Origin: DATAWZ01 sp036266975
GTDB taxonomy: Bacteria; Actinomycetota; Thermoleophilia; Solirubrobacterales; Solirubrobacteraceae
Reading direction: 5' to 3'
Length of the DNA stretch: 15,925 nucleotides
NCBI GenBank assembly: GCA_036266975.1
Contig: DATAWZ010000029.1
Location: 1-15,925 of the forward strand
Shown here piece after piece: positions 6,928 through 14,870 of this stretch. The translations under genes were made by a program, and so were the position numbers. The stretch's first letter is position 1, and each line of letters starts with the position of its first letter. A model generated the notes under the pieces. The model was not told where the DNA came from. It did not search any database and saw only the letters and a list, made by a program, of their open reading frames with translations.

Positions 6928-9285
6928 ATGAGTGATCTAGGTGATCGCGGGTCGACGGTGCTCGAGGCCGACGACGACCACACTGGGGGGCACTCGCGGC
7001 GGGAGTTCGTCGGCTATCTGCTCGCGGGGCCGATCCTCGTCGCGGCGGCCGTCCACGGGCTCTATCCCGACTCGGCCCAGGCGCTCCCGACCGTCGAGCT
7101 ACCGGTCGACGACTTCGACCTGACCGACGTGCTGACCGCCTCCTCGGACCCGACGATCCCGCTGCTGGCGGTCGAGGTGGGCAAGGACAACCTGGTCACC
7201 TTCGCGCTGCCGCGCGCCGAGGTCGGGCAGGGCCTGACCACGTCGGTCGCGATGATCATCGCGGACGAGATGGGGCTGCCGCTCGACCAGGTCACGGTGA
7301 CGCTGCGCGATGCCCAGCCGGACCTGCTCTACAACCAGCTCACTGGCGGGTCGAACTCGATCCACTCGCTCTACAGCGGCGTTCGTCAGGCCGCGGCGAC
7401 CGCCTCGGCGCAGCTGAACCAGGCGGCGGCGCGAAAGTTCGGCGGCGCCGCGTCGGACTACCGGATCGAGGATGGGGTCGTCGTGGGCACGAACGGCCAG
7501 TCGGCCACGCTCGGGGAGCTCACCGAGCTCGCCGCCGTCTCCAAGACCACGCCGGTGAGGATCCGCCTGAAGTCGGCGTCCGAGCGGACGCTGATCGGCA
7601 CCCCCCAGGGCCGAGTCGACGCGAGGGACAGCGTGACCGGCGCGAAGGTGTTCGCGATGGATCTCGACGTCCCGAACGCGCTGGCGACGATGCTGTGCCG
7701 GCCGCCGACGATCAACGGGACCGCCAAGAGCCTGAACAACAAGACGCAGATCCTCGCGATGCCCGGGGTCAGCGACGTGGCGGTCATCCCCCACACCGAC
7801 TTCGTTCCGGGAGGCGTCGCGGTTCGGGCGCAGACGTTCGGGCAGTGCATCGACGCGATCGGAGCGATGAATGTCACCTGGGCCCCGGGCCCGGTCGCCA
7901 ACCTCTCCGAGGCCGACGTGCTCAAGACGCTCCAGGACGCCGAGATCCCGCTGACGCCGGCGCTCCCGGGCTCGACGCTCGAGCAGGTGTTCACGTTCAA
8001 CTTCCGCCCCGGCGATCCGCTCGAGACGTGCTGCGCCGTCGCTGACGTTCGCGCCGACAGCGCCGAGGTGTGGGGGTCGATGAAGTCGCCGATCTACGGC
8101 CAGCAGCAGATCGCGACCAACCTCGGGCTGCCGCAGAACGCGGTCGTGGCCCACGTGGTGCAGGGCGGCGGGTCGTTCGGGCGCCACCTGTTCAACGACG
8201 CCCCGTTCGAGGCGGCGGCATGCTCGCGCGCGTTCGGCAACAAGCCGGTGAGGCTGATGTGGAGCCGTACCGACAATTTCCGTCAGGGCCGCACGCACCC
8301 ACTGAACATTCACCGGGTGCGGATCACCTACGAGAGCAGCAACGTGCTGGCCTACGACGAGCGCTGCACCGGCGTCGCGTGCGACTTCACCCAGGGCCTG
8401 GGCGAGGCGATCACCGCGAACCTCGTCTCCTTCCCGGAGGCCAACTTCGTGGGCTTCTCCGAGGCGGTCTTCGTCCTCACCGCCAACGTTCCCTACAACT
8501 TCGGGGCCGTCACACAGCTGCTCGACGAGCAGTACCAAGTCCAGCAGTTCAACACCAGCAGCGTGCGCAACGTGTACAGCCCGGACACGTGCACGTCGAC
8601 CGAGCTGATGGTCGACCAGCTCGCCAACGCGCTGAAGATGGACCCCTACGAGTTCCGCAAGGCCTACCTGCGCGTGCCACGTCTGCTGACCGTCCTCGAG
8701 CAGGCCGCGCAGGCCGGCGACTGGGGTCGCGCGATGCCCGCGGGCACTGCGCAAGGGATCGCCGTCCACCAGGAGTACAAGGGCGCCGCGGCGTGCCTGG
8801 TCGAGATCGACTGCACGCCCGCGACGGTCAACCGCGTGATCCCGAACGGCGTCGGCGGGCCGCGCGTCACCAAGGCCGTGTACGTCGTCGACGTCGGCTT
8901 GCCGATCAACCCGCTCGGCCTCCAGGCCCAGATGATGGGCGGGATGATGGACGGGATCGCCCAGGCGCTCACCTACAGCATGCACCTCGTCAACGGAGCC
9001 TACCTCGAGGGCAGCTGGGACAACGCCTTCTACACGCGACAGTGGAATACGCCGCCGGACCTCCAGATCATCGTGATGCCGGAGACGACGGGGATCCCGG
9101 GCGGGGCGGGCGAGTTCGGGGTCGCCGCCACGATGGCCGCGACGGCGTGTGCGTACGCGCGGGCCACGGGCACCCTGCCGACGAGCTTTCCGATCAACCA
9201 CAACCAGCCGCTCGCCTTCACGCCGTACCCGTTCGAGCCGTCGACGCCACCGTCGCCCACCAACGGCCTGACTCAAGCCTTCTAA
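6928..9285 (+). CDS. Tat-exported molybdopterin-binding hydroxylase large subunit (xanthine dehydrogenase family, IorB-like)
   Basis: The 785-residue catalytic subunit belongs to the aldehyde oxidase/xanthine dehydrogenase superfamily, which uses a molybdenum cofactor and water to hydroxylate N-heterocycles or oxidise aldehydes. The N-terminus is a twin-arginine signal: S23-R24-R25-E-F-V-G, hydrophobic 28-45, and a likely cut after 'SAQA' (49-52), so the folded enzyme should act outside the membrane. Family landmarks are 'VGQGLTTSVAMIIADEMG' (99-116), 'QGGGSFGRHLF' (from 412, Moco-contacting), 'STELMVDQLANALKMDPYEF' and 'PGGAGEFGVAATMAA', whose E729 fits the catalytic glutamate. Length and layout match isoquinoline 1-oxidoreductase beta (IorB)-type proteins rather than CoxL. 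The small-subunit gene follows after 9 bases. No FAD subunit, cytochrome c or XdhC-like maturation gene is in the window. The substrate is unknown. Confidence 0.9.
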   Translation: MSDLGDRGSTVLEADDDHTGGHSRREFVGYLLAGPILVAAAVHGLYPDSAQALPTVELPVDDFDLTDVLTASSDPTIPLLAVEVGKDNLVTFALPRAEVGQGLTTSVAMIIADEMGLPLDQVTVTLRDAQPDLLYNQLTGGSNSIHSLYSGVRQAAATASAQLNQAAARKFGGAASDYRIEDGVVVGTNGQSATLGELTELAAVSKTTPVRIRLKSASERTLIGTPQGRVDARDSVTGAKVFAMDLDVPNALATMLCRPPTINGTAKSLNNKTQILAMPGVSDVAVIPHTDFVPGGVAVRAQTFGQCIDAIGAMNVTWAPGPVANLSEADVLKTLQDAEIPLTPALPGSTLEQVFTFNFRPGDPLETCCAVADVRADSAEVWGSMKSPIYGQQQIATNLGLPQNAVVAHVVQGGGSFGRHLFNDAPFEAAACSRAFGNKPVRLMWSRTDNFRQGRTHPLNIHRVRITYESSNVLAYDERCTGVACDFTQGLGEAITANLVSFPEANFVGFSEAVFVLTANVPYNFGAVTQLLDEQYQVQQFNTSSVRNVYSPDTCTSTELMVDQLANALKMDPYEFRKAYLRVPRLLTVLEQAAQAGDWGRAMPAGTAQGIAVHQEYKGAAACLVEIDCTPATVNRVIPNGVGGPRVTKAVYVVDVGLPINPLGLQAQMMGGMMDGIAQALTYSMHLVNGAYLEGSWDNAFYTRQWNTPPDLQIIVMPETTGIPGGAGEFGVAATMAATACAYARATGTLPTSFPINHNQPLAFTPYPFEPSTPPSPTNGLTQAF

Positions 9286-9294
9286 GGAGCCGCC

Positions 9295-9852
9295 GTGCCC
9301 AACTACAGCTTCATCCTCAACGGCAAGCGGGTCAGCGTCGAGGCGGCCCCGAACGAGCACGTGCTGTGGGTCCTGCGCGACCGCCTCGGCGTGAAGGGAC
9401 CCAAGTACGGCTGCGGTCTGGACGTTTGCAAGGCGTGCACGTCCCACCTCAACGGCGAGGCGTTCAACCCCTGCTCGGTGCCAATCTCCGACATCAGGAG
9501 CACCGACGAGATCACCACGATCGAGGGTCTCCCGGCCACCGTCGGCATGGACCTGCACCCGATGCAGCAGGCGTGGATCGACAACGACGTCGCCCAGTGC
9601 GGGTACTGTCAGCCAGGTCAGATAATGGCGGCCGTGGCCCTCGTGCAGCAGGTGCGGGCCGAGGGGCGGGAGATCAGCGAGAGCGATCTGGACAGCCTGC
9701 GCAATGTATGCCGTTGCGGCACCTACTGGCGCATCCGCCAGGCGATCATGCAGGGCGAGGCCAGCATGCCGGAGGCCACGCTCTCCAAGCACCGGCACCC
9801 GACGGTCAAACTGGCCAAGCCGAAAAGGCACAGCACAAAAGCCCCGCACTGA
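9295..9852 (+). CDS. [2Fe-2S] small subunit of the molybdenum hydroxylase (IorA-like)
   Basis: The 185-residue protein carries the two iron-sulfur clusters that pass electrons from the molybdenum centre. The plant-ferredoxin-type domain binds through C40, C45, C48 and C60 ('KYGCGLDVCKACTSHLNG...NPC'). The helical [2Fe-2S] domain uses C102, C105, C139 and C141 ('QCGYCQPGQIM', 'NVCRCGTYWRIRQAI'). All eight ligands are present. There is no signal peptide, so it presumably crosses the membrane together with the Tat-signal large subunit; this is an inference from known hitch-hiking export in the family. The tail after about residue 160 is basic and unmatched. The GTG start is preceded by AAGGAG overlapping the large subunit's stop codon, suggesting coupled translation. 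Confidence 0.93.
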   Translation: MPNYSFILNGKRVSVEAAPNEHVLWVLRDRLGVKGPKYGCGLDVCKACTSHLNGEAFNPCSVPISDIRSTDEITTIEGLPATVGMDLHPMQQAWIDNDVAQCGYCQPGQIMAAVALVQQVRAEGREISESDLDSLRNVCRCGTYWRIRQAIMQGEASMPEATLSKHRHPTVKLAKPKRHSTKAPH

Positions 9853-9889
9853 TCGCCCGATCGGAACGTCACGCTGAGGACGCGCGCAC

Positions 9890-10660
9890 GTGAGCCTGCT
9901 CGAGGTCGAAGCGCTCCAGGTCACCTACGGCGGCATAGTGCTGGCGCTCGAGGAGGCGACGCTCAGCGTCCCTGAAGGCGGGGCGGTGGCGCTGGTCGGC
10001 GCCAACGGCGCCGGCAAGACGACGCTGCTGCGAGCGGTCGGCGGCCTGCTGCGGTACCACCACGGTGAGATACGCTCGGGCCAGATCCGCTTCGACGGGC
10101 GGCCGATCAGCCGCGGTGACGCGGCCGGTCGGGTCGCCGCGGGGATCGCGCAGAGCCTGGAGGGACGGCGGGTGTTCGCCGAGCTCACCGTCGACGAGAA
10201 CCTGCGAGTGGGGGCCTTCGTCCCGCGGGCACGCGCCGAAGCGCGCCGGCGGCGCGAGGAGATGCTCGCGCTGTTCCCGCTGCTGGCCGAGCGCATCAAC
10301 GGCTCGGCCGGCCTGCTCAGCGGCGGCGAGCAGCAGATGCTCGCGATCGCGCGGGCGTTGATGGCCGCGCCGCGGCTGCTGCTGCTCGACGAGCCCTCGC
10401 TCGGCCTGGCCCCGCTCGTCGTCGCCGAGATCGGCGAGACGCTACGGCGGATCAACGGGGGCGGGACGGCGATGCTGCTGGTCGACCAGAGCACCACGCT
10501 GGCAATGCGCGCCACCGATCACGCCTACCTGCTCGAGAACGGACGCACGCGCGCCGACGGGGCGACGCCGGCGCTGCTGCGCGACGATCGCGTGCGCGCC
10601 TCGTACCTGGGGACGACCACCCGCACCGACCAGCTGCTCGCCGAGGGGCGCGCCGGATGA
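9890..10660 (+). CDS. livF: Branched-chain-amino-acid-type ABC importer ATPase (LivF-like)
   Basis: The 256-residue cytoplasmic ATPase belongs to the LIV/HAAT importer family. It has Walker A 'GANGAGKTT' (37-45), signature 'LLSGGEQQML' (142-151) and Walker B 'LLLLDEPSLGLAP' (163-175). The position of the H-loop histidine reads 'LLVDQS', comparable to the 'VEQN' that LivF proteins usually carry there. The region 'AQSLEGRRVFAELTVDENLRVGA' is typical of LivF. The GTG start at 9890 has TGAGGA about ten bases upstream, and the gene follows the [2Fe-2S] subunit after 37 bases. It overlaps livG by the four bases ATGA, so the two ATPases are translationally coupled. 'Liv' is a family name; the hydroxylase linkage suggests a substrate other than leucine or isoleucine. 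Confidence 0.93.
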   Translation: MSLLEVEALQVTYGGIVLALEEATLSVPEGGAVALVGANGAGKTTLLRAVGGLLRYHHGEIRSGQIRFDGRPISRGDAAGRVAAGIAQSLEGRRVFAELTVDENLRVGAFVPRARAEARRRREEMLALFPLLAERINGSAGLLSGGEQQMLAIARALMAAPRLLLLDEPSLGLAPLVVAEIGETLRRINGGGTAMLLVDQSTTLAMRATDHAYLLENGRTRADGATPALLRDDRVRASYLGTTTRTDQLLAEGRAG

Positions 10661-11436
10661 CCGGCCCAGCGCTGCGCGTGTCCGGCCTGGGGCTGCGCTT
10701 CGGCAGCGTGGTCGCCTTCGAGGACGTGAACTTCTCGGTCGAGCCCGGCGAGCTGTTCGCGGTGATCGGGCCCAACGGGGCGGGCAAGACCTCGCTGTTC
10801 AACGTGCTCTCGCGCGTCTACACGCCGAGCGCGGGCAGCGTGCGGCTGGGCGATCGCGACCTGCTCGCGCTGAAGGCTCGCCAGCTCGCCGCGGCCGGGG
10901 TCGGGCGCACGTTCCAGAACCTCGCTCTGTACGGCGACATGACCGTGCTCGACAACGTGCTCATCGGACGGCACCACCTGATGCGCTCCGGGTTCATGGC
11001 CGGGGGGCTGTGGTTCGGGCGGGCGCGTCGCGAGGAGCGCGTCCACCGCGAGGCGGCCCGTGAGGCCCTCGCCTTCGTCGGCGCCGAGTCGTGCGCCGAT
11101 GCCCGGCCGAAGGCGCTGCCCTACGGCACACGCAAGAAGATCGAGCTCGCGCGCGCGCTGGCAATGGAGCCCGGCCTGCTCATGCTCGACGAGCCGGTGG
11201 CCGGGATGAGCGAGGCCGAGCGCGCCGAGATCACCGAGCTCGTGCAGCGCGTGCATCGCGAGCGCGGGCTGACGATGCTGCTCGTGGAGCATGACATGGG
11301 GATGGTCATGCAGGTCGCCCAGCGCGTACTCGTGCTCGACTTCGGGCGGCAGATCGCCTGCGACGTGCCGGCGGTCGTGCAGCGCGACCCCGAGGTCATC
11401 CGCGCCTATCTGGGCGAGGAGCTCCAGGCCGCATGA
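10657..11436 (+). CDS. livG: Branched-chain-amino-acid-type ABC importer ATPase (LivG-like)
   Basis: The 259-residue partner ATPase has Walker A 'GPNGAGKTS' (38-46), the signature region as 'LPYGTRKKIELARAL' (154-168; LivG proteins characteristically have xPYGxQRxLE rather than LSGGQ), Walker B 'LLMLDEPVAGM' (174-184) and H-loop 'LLVEHDM' with H212. 'VGRTFQNLALYGDMTVLDNV' is a classic LivG segment. It would form a heterodimer with LivF to power the LivH/LivM channel. It overlaps livF (ATGA at 10657-10660) and livH (ATGA at 11433-11436), a tight operon arrangement. Confidence 0.94.
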   Translation: MTGPALRVSGLGLRFGSVVAFEDVNFSVEPGELFAVIGPNGAGKTSLFNVLSRVYTPSAGSVRLGDRDLLALKARQLAAAGVGRTFQNLALYGDMTVLDNVLIGRHHLMRSGFMAGGLWFGRARREERVHREAAREALAFVGAESCADARPKALPYGTRKKIELARALAMEPGLLMLDEPVAGMSEAERAEITELVQRVHRERGLTMLLVEHDMGMVMQVAQRVLVLDFGRQIACDVPAVVQRDPEVIRAYLGEELQAA

Positions 11437-12329
11437 CCAAGTTCTGGCAGCTCGCGTTCGAGGGCTTCTCGCTCGGCTGCGTGTACGCGCTGATCGCGCT
11501 CGGCTTCACGGTCATCTACCGCTCGAGCGCCGTGATCAACTTCGCTCAGGGATCGATGCTGCTGATCGCCGCCTACCTGATCTCGTGGTTGACGGTCAAC
11601 GAGGGCGTGCCGTTTTTCGTCTCGATGCTGATCTCGATCGCCATGCTGGCCGCCGCCGCGGTCGGCTTCCAGGCGGCGGTCCTGCGCCGCGTGCGGCGGA
11701 TGCTCGAGCAGCCGATCTTCACGGTCGTGATGATCACGATCGGACTGAGCATCACGCTCACCGCCGCCGTCGACGCGATCTGGGGCCCCCAGCAGCGCTT
11801 GCTCGGTGATCCGTGGGGCTCGAGCGCGGTGCACGCGGCGGGTGTGGTGTTCAACTGGGACAAGCTCTGGGCGATCATCTTCGTCGCGGTCATCGTCGCC
11901 GGCTTCTACGCCTTCGACCGCTACTCCCGCTACGGACTGGCGACGCGCGCCACCGCGGCGGACGAGGAGGCCGCGCTCGCGGTCGGCATCCCGGTCATGC
12001 GCATCCACGCGCTCGCCTGGGGGGTCGCGGGTTCGCTTGCGGTCGTCGCGGGTCTGTTCCTGGCCGGCTTTCCCAACTCCCCCAATCCGGCCCTCGGCAA
12101 TTCCGCGCTGCTCGCGTTCCCGGCGATCATCCTGGGCGGGCTGGAGTCGCCGCTCGGGGCGGTCGTCGGCGGGATCGTGATCGGGCTCGTCCAGTTGCTC
12201 ACCCAGGGCTACGAGCCCGGGTGGCTCGGCAACAACTTCTACGAGGTCGCTCCGTACGTGGTGATGATCATCGTGCTGCTCATCCGACCCTACGGGCTGT
12301 TCGGCGCGCGCCCGGTGGAGCGGCTGTGA
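11433..12329 (+). CDS. livH: LIV-type ABC importer permease (LivH-like)
   Basis: The 298-residue integral membrane permease (E. coli LivH has 308) has about eight TM segments. Family landmarks are the N-terminal 'GCVYALIALGFTVIYRSSAV' and 'INFAQGSMLLIAAYLI', the cytoplasmic coupling loop 'RATAADEEAALAVGIPVMRI' that contacts the ATPases, and 'ILGGLESPLGAVVGGIVIGL' near the end. With LivM it forms the transport channel. Translation is coupled to livG through the overlapping ATGA. The 52 bases to livM contain that gene's ribosome binding site and no visible terminator. Confidence 0.93.
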   Translation: MTKFWQLAFEGFSLGCVYALIALGFTVIYRSSAVINFAQGSMLLIAAYLISWLTVNEGVPFFVSMLISIAMLAAAAVGFQAAVLRRVRRMLEQPIFTVVMITIGLSITLTAAVDAIWGPQQRLLGDPWGSSAVHAAGVVFNWDKLWAIIFVAVIVAGFYAFDRYSRYGLATRATAADEEAALAVGIPVMRIHALAWGVAGSLAVVAGLFLAGFPNSPNPALGNSALLAFPAIILGGLESPLGAVVGGIVIGLVQLLTQGYEPGWLGNNFYEVAPYVVMIIVLLIRPYGLFGARPVERL

Positions 12330-12381
12330 GCGGGCTGCGGGTCCGCCGCGCGGCTGCTCGAAGACGGCCGGAGGATGACCG

Positions 12382-13476
12382 ATGAGCGCGGCGCTGGTCC
12401 AGAGGGTGCGCTCGCCCCGGGCGCTCGGGTGGACGGCGGGATGGGTGGTGGCGATCCTGTTGCCGAGCGTGCTCTCCGAAGGCCAGGAGAGCACGGCGAC
12501 GTTCGTGGTGATCGGCGCGATCGGCGCGGTCGGCCTCGGCGTGCTGACCGGGTACGCGGGCCAGATCTCGCTCGGGCACGCGTTCTTCCTAGGCGTCGGC
12601 GCGTACACCGGCGCGGTGCTCGGCGCCAACCATCATTGGAACGCGATCTTCTGGATCCCGGCCGCCGGGCTCGTGGCCGCGCTCTGCGGACTGATCATCG
12701 CCCCCACAGCGCTGCGCCTGCGCGGGCTGTACCTGGCGATCGTCACGATCGGGGTCCTGTTCATCGGCCAGGACATCTTTCTGAACTCCAGCTCGTGGAC
12801 CGGTGGGCCGGAGGGGCGCGAGTTCCCGATCGTGCACTTCAGCAGCTCGCTCGACTTCGCCTACGGGAACACGCTGAACATCGGCGGCTACACGATCGAC
12901 CACAACGGGCTGTACTACTACCTCGGCCTGATCATCCTGGCGATCTCGCTGCTGTTCGTGTGGAACCTGAGTCGCACGCGGATGGGCCGGGCGATGCAGG
13001 CGGTCCGCGAGCGCGAGCTGGCCGCGTCGGTGATGGGCATCGATCTCGCGCGCACGAAGATCGCCGCGTTCGTGGTGTCCTCGTTCTTCGCCGGGATCTG
13101 CGGCGCGCTGTACGGGTCCTTCCTGTCGTTCGCCCAGCCGGGCGACTGGGACCTGACGCTGTCGATCCAGTACCTCGCCGCGATCATCATCGGAGGGATG
13201 GGCACGGTGATGGGCCCGGTGCTGGGAGCATTCGTCGTGTTCGGCCTGGCGGACGTGATCAAGACTCTCTCGTTCGTCAGCCAGAACGGTTCCGGAGGCA
13301 TTTCGCCCAACGACTTCTCGTCGATGGTCTATGGCGTGCTGATCATCGGCTTCCTCGTCGTCGAGCCCCGTGGTCTGATGGGGCTCGGCGCTCGCTTCAC
13401 GTCTCGGCCACGGAGGCGCGGCGGTGGAGCGACCCTCGACCCGAGGCGTGAGGGGCGCCAATTCGCCCCGGACTGA
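12382..13476 (+). CDS. livM: LIV-type ABC importer permease (LivM-like)
   Basis: The 364-residue second permease has the hallmark 'GVLTGYAGQISLGHAFFLGV' in the N-terminal half, 'LRLRGLYLAIVTIGVLFI', the coupling loop 'RMGRAMQAVRERELAASVMG' and 'IIGGMGTVMGPVLGAFVV'. It ends in a basic cytoplasmic tail ('RPRRRGGGATLDPRREGRQF'). It is shorter than E. coli LivM (about 425), as is common in this family. The start is ATG 12382 with GGAGG 7 bases upstream; a nearby ATG at 12375 is in the wrong frame. The binding-protein gene follows after 26 bases. Confidence 0.93.
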   Translation: MSAALVQRVRSPRALGWTAGWVVAILLPSVLSEGQESTATFVVIGAIGAVGLGVLTGYAGQISLGHAFFLGVGAYTGAVLGANHHWNAIFWIPAAGLVAALCGLIIAPTALRLRGLYLAIVTIGVLFIGQDIFLNSSSWTGGPEGREFPIVHFSSSLDFAYGNTLNIGGYTIDHNGLYYYLGLIILAISLLFVWNLSRTRMGRAMQAVRERELAASVMGIDLARTKIAAFVVSSFFAGICGALYGSFLSFAQPGDWDLTLSIQYLAAIIIGGMGTVMGPVLGAFVVFGLADVIKTLSFVSQNGSGGISPNDFSSMVYGVLIIGFLVVEPRGLMGLGARFTSRPRRRGGGATLDPRREGRQFAPD

Positions 13477-13502
13477 CACTCGCACCAGGAGGAGAGAGCA
13501 AC

Positions 13503-14789
13503 GTGAACAGGCATCATCTGCGGCAGGTCGCCGCCGTACTGGCGACCGCTGCCACCATGGTGGCGCTTGCCGCCTGCGGCACCAGCAGCCACAGCAGCAG
13601 CGCGACCGCGCGGACATCGACCGGGTTCCTCGTCGGCCCGGGCGTCGACGCCGCGACCAAGACCATCACGATCGGCAACATCGGTGCGATCACCGGTCCC
13701 GCCGGGCCGCTTGGCATCCCGGCCCTCGCCGGCGCCAAGGTGGCCGTCGACGAGATCAACGCCACGGGCGGCATCGACGGCTGGAAGCTGAAGATCCTGT
13801 TCAGGGACGCCGCCTACGTTCCTCAGCAGCAGGTGCAGGCCTACGATGCGATCAACGGACAGATCGCGGTGCTGCAGTCGTTCGGCAGCCCCACGACGCT
13901 GGCCATCCAGCCGCAGTTCGACGCGGCCAAGCTGCTGACGTTCCCGCTCTCGTGGGACTCGGCCTGGGACAAGGACCCGCTCCTGGCTCCGGTGGGTACG
14001 CCGTACGCGCTCGACATCGCCAACGGCCTGCACTACCTGATCACGGTCAAGCACCTGGGCACGAAGATCGGGATCGTCTACCAGAACGACGAGTACGGCG
14101 CCGACGGCCTGCGCGGCCTGGAGGCGGCGAGCAAGATCGACGGCATCAAGGTCGTCGCCAAGGCCACCTACGCGGTCGGCGACACCGACATGACCGCGCA
14201 GGCCGAGGCGATGAAGTCCGCCGGCGCGCAGATTGTCGTGGTGACCGCGCTTCCCAGCACGGCGGGCCCGTTGGTGGGCACGGCGGCCTCGCTGGGCTAT
14301 ACGCCGACCTACCTGTTCCAGGGCCCGTCGTTCGTCGAGCAGCTCGTGACCGCGACCGGCGCGTTTGGCGCGACGGCGACGCCGATCGCCGGCGCGCTCT
14401 CGAAGGACACGTACGTGATGAGCTTCGTCACGCCGTGGGGGAACAATGTCCCTGGGATGCGCGAGATGCTGCGCTGGCAAAAGCGCTTTGCACCCACGCA
14501 GATCCCGAGCATCTACTTCGCCTGGGCCTACGCCCAGACCAAGGTGCTCGCGGACGTCCTGCGCAAGGCGATCGAGTCCAAGAACCTGTCGCGTGCCGGC
14601 ATCGACGCGGCGCGGCTGAACGTCGGCACGGTGTACACCGGCGGCCTCACCCCGCCGGTCGCCTACCGGCCGACGCTCGGACCTCCGTCGACGGGCTCGA
14701 TCATCAACCGGGTCGACTCCAAGGTGCAGGGCTTCCTGGACCCGGTGGCGACGAACATCAAGAGCCCAGTCGACAGCACGCTCGGCTGA
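13503..14789 (+). CDS. Lipoprotein substrate-binding protein of the LIV/HAAT importer
   Basis: The 428-residue type I periplasmic-binding protein (Peripla_BP_6 type) starts with a lipoprotein signal: basic 'MNRHHLRQ', a hydrophobic stretch, then lipobox L-A-A-C25 and a Ser-rich linker, so it should be tethered to the outer face of the membrane. The mature domain opens with 'ITIGNIGAITGPAGPLGIPA' and 'AGAKVAVDEINATGGIDGWK', the usual HAAT family beginning, and continues with 'KIGIVYQNDEYGADGLRG' and 'GAQIVVVTALPSTAGPLVGT'. The ligand cannot be read from the sequence; the family binds amino acids, amides, urea, aromatics and other small molecules. The GTG start is preceded by AGGAGGA, a strong site fitting the high dose needed of binding proteins. 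It is the last operon gene and a hairpin follows. Confidence 0.92.
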   Translation: MNRHHLRQVAAVLATAATMVALAACGTSSHSSSATARTSTGFLVGPGVDAATKTITIGNIGAITGPAGPLGIPALAGAKVAVDEINATGGIDGWKLKILFRDAAYVPQQQVQAYDAINGQIAVLQSFGSPTTLAIQPQFDAAKLLTFPLSWDSAWDKDPLLAPVGTPYALDIANGLHYLITVKHLGTKIGIVYQNDEYGADGLRGLEAASKIDGIKVVAKATYAVGDTDMTAQAEAMKSAGAQIVVVTALPSTAGPLVGTAASLGYTPTYLFQGPSFVEQLVTATGAFGATATPIAGALSKDTYVMSFVTPWGNNVPGMREMLRWQKRFAPTQIPSIYFAWAYAQTKVLADVLRKAIESKNLSRAGIDAARLNVGTVYTGGLTPPVAYRPTLGPPSTGSIINRVDSKVQGFLDPVATNIKSPVDSTLG

Positions 14790-14798
14790 GTCGGACGG

Positions 14799-14831
14799 GC
14801 GCAGTGGCGGGGCGCAGCCTCGCCACTGCGC
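14799..14831 (+). terminator. Strong hairpin ending the hydroxylase/transporter operon
   Basis: GCGCAGTGGCG (14799-14809) pairs perfectly with CGCCACTGCGC (14821-14831), an 11-bp GC-rich stem with an 11-base loop that starts 9 bases after the binding-protein stop codon. No T-run follows, only TCCCATCTAAATC. It fits the U-poor hairpin terminators common in GC-rich actinobacteria, or an mRNA 3' stabiliser. Confidence 0.7.
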
Positions 14832-14870
14832 TCCCATCTAAATCGCGTAGGCAGGGAAAAGGAGGCGGTT

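Noticed and set aside
8070..9893. 607-residue plus-strand frame overlapping the hydroxylase genes
   Set aside because: It is a frameshifted Arg/Gly-rich shadow with no motif; all catalytic and iron-sulfur motifs are in the other frames.
7099..9924. Long open frame (941 residues) on the minus strand across the hydroxylase genes
   Set aside because: It is antisense to two genes with complete family motifs, is rich in Arg, Gly, His and Val as expected of a GC-bias shadow, and has no domain.
12375..13451. ATG at 12375 opening a 358-residue frame
   Set aside because: It is the wrong frame relative to LivM; ATG 12382 is correctly spaced from GGAGG and encodes the conserved permease.
9890..14789. 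Firm assignment of the importer to leucine/isoleucine/valine
   Set aside because: The LIV/HAAT family transports many compounds and the binding pocket cannot be read by eye; linkage with a molybdenum hydroxylase argues for another substrate, so only the family is called.
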